This document shows positions 62,234-64,000 of a stretch of DNA of 64,000 bases, piece by piece (position 1 is the stretch's first letter; every line of letters begins with the position of its first letter). Location: assembly GCA_029959085.1 (NCBI GenBank), contig JARWIR010000018.1, positions 806,001-870,000 on the forward strand, written 5' to 3'. The notes below the pieces were generated by a model, which ran no database searches, was not told where the DNA came from, and saw only the letters and a program-made list of their open reading frames with translations. The position numbers were made by a program, and so were the translations under genes. The stretch comes from Nemophila menziesii. Taxonomy: Eukaryota; Streptophyta; Magnoliopsida; Boraginales; Hydrophyllaceae.

Positions 62234-64000
62234 CTAATCTGTTTCATATCCACTAATATCTATAGGTTCATCATCGCTATTAACCTCTATTTGTTGTTCT
62301 TCATCACCATATTCGTCCCACGTGTCATCTTCTATTTCCTGGTTTTCATCAATAACCATTTCAAAAGCCATCTCAATACGACAATGAGCTGGGTCAATCT
62401 CGATCTCCTCAGTAGTTGCCAAGTTCTCCGGTTCGGAAACCGTCTCACTGTTACCCAATGGAATAGTAATGCTCTCGTTGTTAGTAGGTAGTGATTCCGA
62501 ACCCCATAACTCGGGATTCCATCCATGACGATCATTTATTTCCCAAACGGCTTTCCAACCTTTCATTGATTTCTTCGCACTAATCTCGTCAATGTAGAAT
62601 ACTTTCTTGGCTTGCGATGCTAAAATGTATGGTTCGTCTTCCCACTCAAAGTTTGTCGTGTTAATAAAGGTTACCCCATGTTCTGTCCTCGATCAAGCCA
62701 TTTTGTACCACTTACAAATGAATAAGACAACTGAACACCCTTTAGTGTAATGAACCTCCAATATTTTCACTAATTCTCCATAACATGGACGATCTTCGTA
62801 CGTGGTACAAACTCCGTAATCCTGCGTCACTCTTTTTTCTCCTTTACCCTTAGTTACCCACTTGACACCATTCACGACACATGAATCATATCTATCCACC
62901 GCACCGAAATACATGCTAGCCAAGGATACCATCTCAGTGGTAGCTAATGCATTACCTGCCTCTTTCATCCCGTGAACCTGTCATACATAAATAATACTAA
63001 TTAAGATCTTTGACGATGGTATGTTTAAACCAACGTCTAAAGTACATACCTTATCCAAAAACCAACTATTAAACCTTTGACGATGCATAATCTCTATTTC
63101 ATCATCCGTTCCCGTAAGTGTGGACCTGTGTTCACTAAAATCACAAATGAATATAAATAAGTTAATATAAATGTATAAATGTATATATAAATATATATTT
63201 ATATATATAAATATATAAATATATAAGTATATAAATATATATATATATATAAGTATATAAATATATGAATATATATATAAGTATATAAATATATATATAT
63301 ATATATAAATGTATAAATATATATATAAGTATATAAATATATATATATATAAGTATATAAATATATATATATATATATATATAAATATATAAATATATAT
63401 ATTTATATATAAGTATATAAATATATATATTTATATATAAGTATATAAATATATATATTTATATATAAGTATATAAATATATATTTATATATATTTATAT
63501 ATATATATAAATATATAAATATATAAATATATATATATATAAGTATATAAATATATATATATATATATAAATATATAAATATATATATAAGTATATAAAT
63601 ATATAAATATATATATAAATATATTAATATATAAGTAAACGTTACTTACGTCCTATATGGTTCGAGTTCGTCGCAGTTATTCAAAATATACCAAGTAACG
63701 TGCTTCTTCTGAAGAGCTGGTAAAGCACCTGACTCTTTCTTGCCAATCGGAGTACACTGAGAATTGAAAACGGATAGCTCTTTTGGTTCTGGCAGTTGTT
63801 CGTTGTATCTACCTGGATCGTTGAACTTTGTTTTTTCTTCACTAAGATACCGTGATATGAAAGTCAACGTCTCTTCCGCCACGTAACCCTCGGCTATGGA
63901 ACCCTCAGGCCTAGCCGGGTTTCGAATATACTCTTTCAACTTCTTCAAATACCTTTCAAACGGGTACATCCACCGCATTTGAACCGGGCCCCCTAACAAC
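62234..64000 (-). pseudogene. TNP2-like CACTA transposase, C-terminal part (DUF4218 and DUF4216), 5' part outside the window
   Basis: Minus-strand exons: 64000-63650 (GGPVQMRWMYPFERYLKKLK, ARPEGSIAEGYVAEE, end of DUF4218), 63134-63050 ([17 protein letters not shown]) and 62977-62234 (VHGMKEAGNALATTEM, then DUF4216: GVCTTYEDRPCYGELVKILE, VVLFICKWYKMA, EPYILASQAKKVFYID, acidic tail). Introns 63649-63135 and 63049-62978 are GT-AG and in phase. TGA at 62693-62695 replaces an arginine codon (CGA) after WYKMA, and the frame continues unchanged to the stop at 62234. The catalytic Transposase_21 domain would lie upstream, beyond the window edge. Confidence 0.88.
63180..63632. repeat. AT-rich satellite within a TNP2 intron
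   Basis: About 450 bp built from ATATATAA and AAGTATATAAAT words. It fills most of the 515-bp intron between the DUF4218 exon and the short middle exon. Confidence 0.92.

Larger units (their letters stand above)
58170..64000 (-). mobile_element. CACTA (En/Spm) transposon, left terminus through TNP1-like gene and the 3' end of the TNP2-like gene; right end outside the window
   Basis: Terminus CACTACAGCAG at 58170, motif-rich subterminal region to about 58700, TNP1-like gene (minus), internal motif cluster, minisatellite and TNP2-like gene (minus). Two minus-strand genes between motif-rich ends is the usual autonomous CACTA layout. Premature stops in both genes argue that this copy is no longer autonomous. 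Confidence 0.9.

Overview
The window is repeat-rich, AT-rich nuclear DNA from a flowering plant, most likely a eudicot. The evidence is pieces of plant-only families: a chromomethylase (BAH domain plus C5-methyltransferase motif I), an EMF1-like protein, an Athila/Tat-type Ty3 retroelement and a CACTA (En/Spm) transposon with TNP2-like and TNP1-like genes. The species cannot be fixed from the sequence. I see no rRNA, tRNA, CRISPR or bacterial feature, and no clearly intact ordinary host gene. Nearly everything is repeat or captured gene debris.

Region 1 (1-41149) is a head-to-tail array. Units 1-4 are about 7.2-7.27 kb (starts 1, 7263, 14529, 21789), units 5-6 are shortened to about 3.2 kb (28984, 32185), and unit 7 (35438-41149) is diverged and interrupted by an Athila-type fragment (36068-38483). 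Every unit carries an antisense exon of a Raf-like MAPKKK (HRDLK loop). Units 1-6 also carry a captured chromomethylase fragment in permuted order, with the motif I part upstream of the BAH part. In units 1-4 the BAH part is followed, after a 13-24 nt loop, by an inverted copy of itself. Each of those units therefore encodes a potential hairpin of about 400-430 bp against a DNA methyltransferase sequence.

Region 2 (41150-58169) holds four copies of a 2.4-kb repeat (R). After R1 come a CACTA-type terminus (43674) and an EMF1-like two-coding-exon gene with a plausible promoter and 5'UTR introns (about 44690-47314). A 3.95-kb block running from inside that gene, through R, into the left end of a CACTA transposon is present three times in tandem (47053-58923). 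Its junctions fuse CACTA DNA to the EMF1-like exon.

Region 3 (58170-64000) is the left part of a full-size CACTA transposon. It contains a left terminus with many TTTACCGACGAC-type motifs, a five-exon TNP1-like gene on the minus strand (58953-60504), an internal cluster of the same motifs as five hairpins (61411-61745), a 40-bp minisatellite, and the 3' end of a TNP2-like transposase (DUF4218/DUF4216, minus strand) running off the window. Both CACTA genes carry premature stops that look like C-to-T changes, as expected of a methylated, decaying element.

The most striking theme is that pieces of two plant epigenetic-silencing genes (chromomethylase and EMF1-like) have been picked up and amplified in transposon-rich DNA, one of them as a repeated perfect-hairpin architecture.
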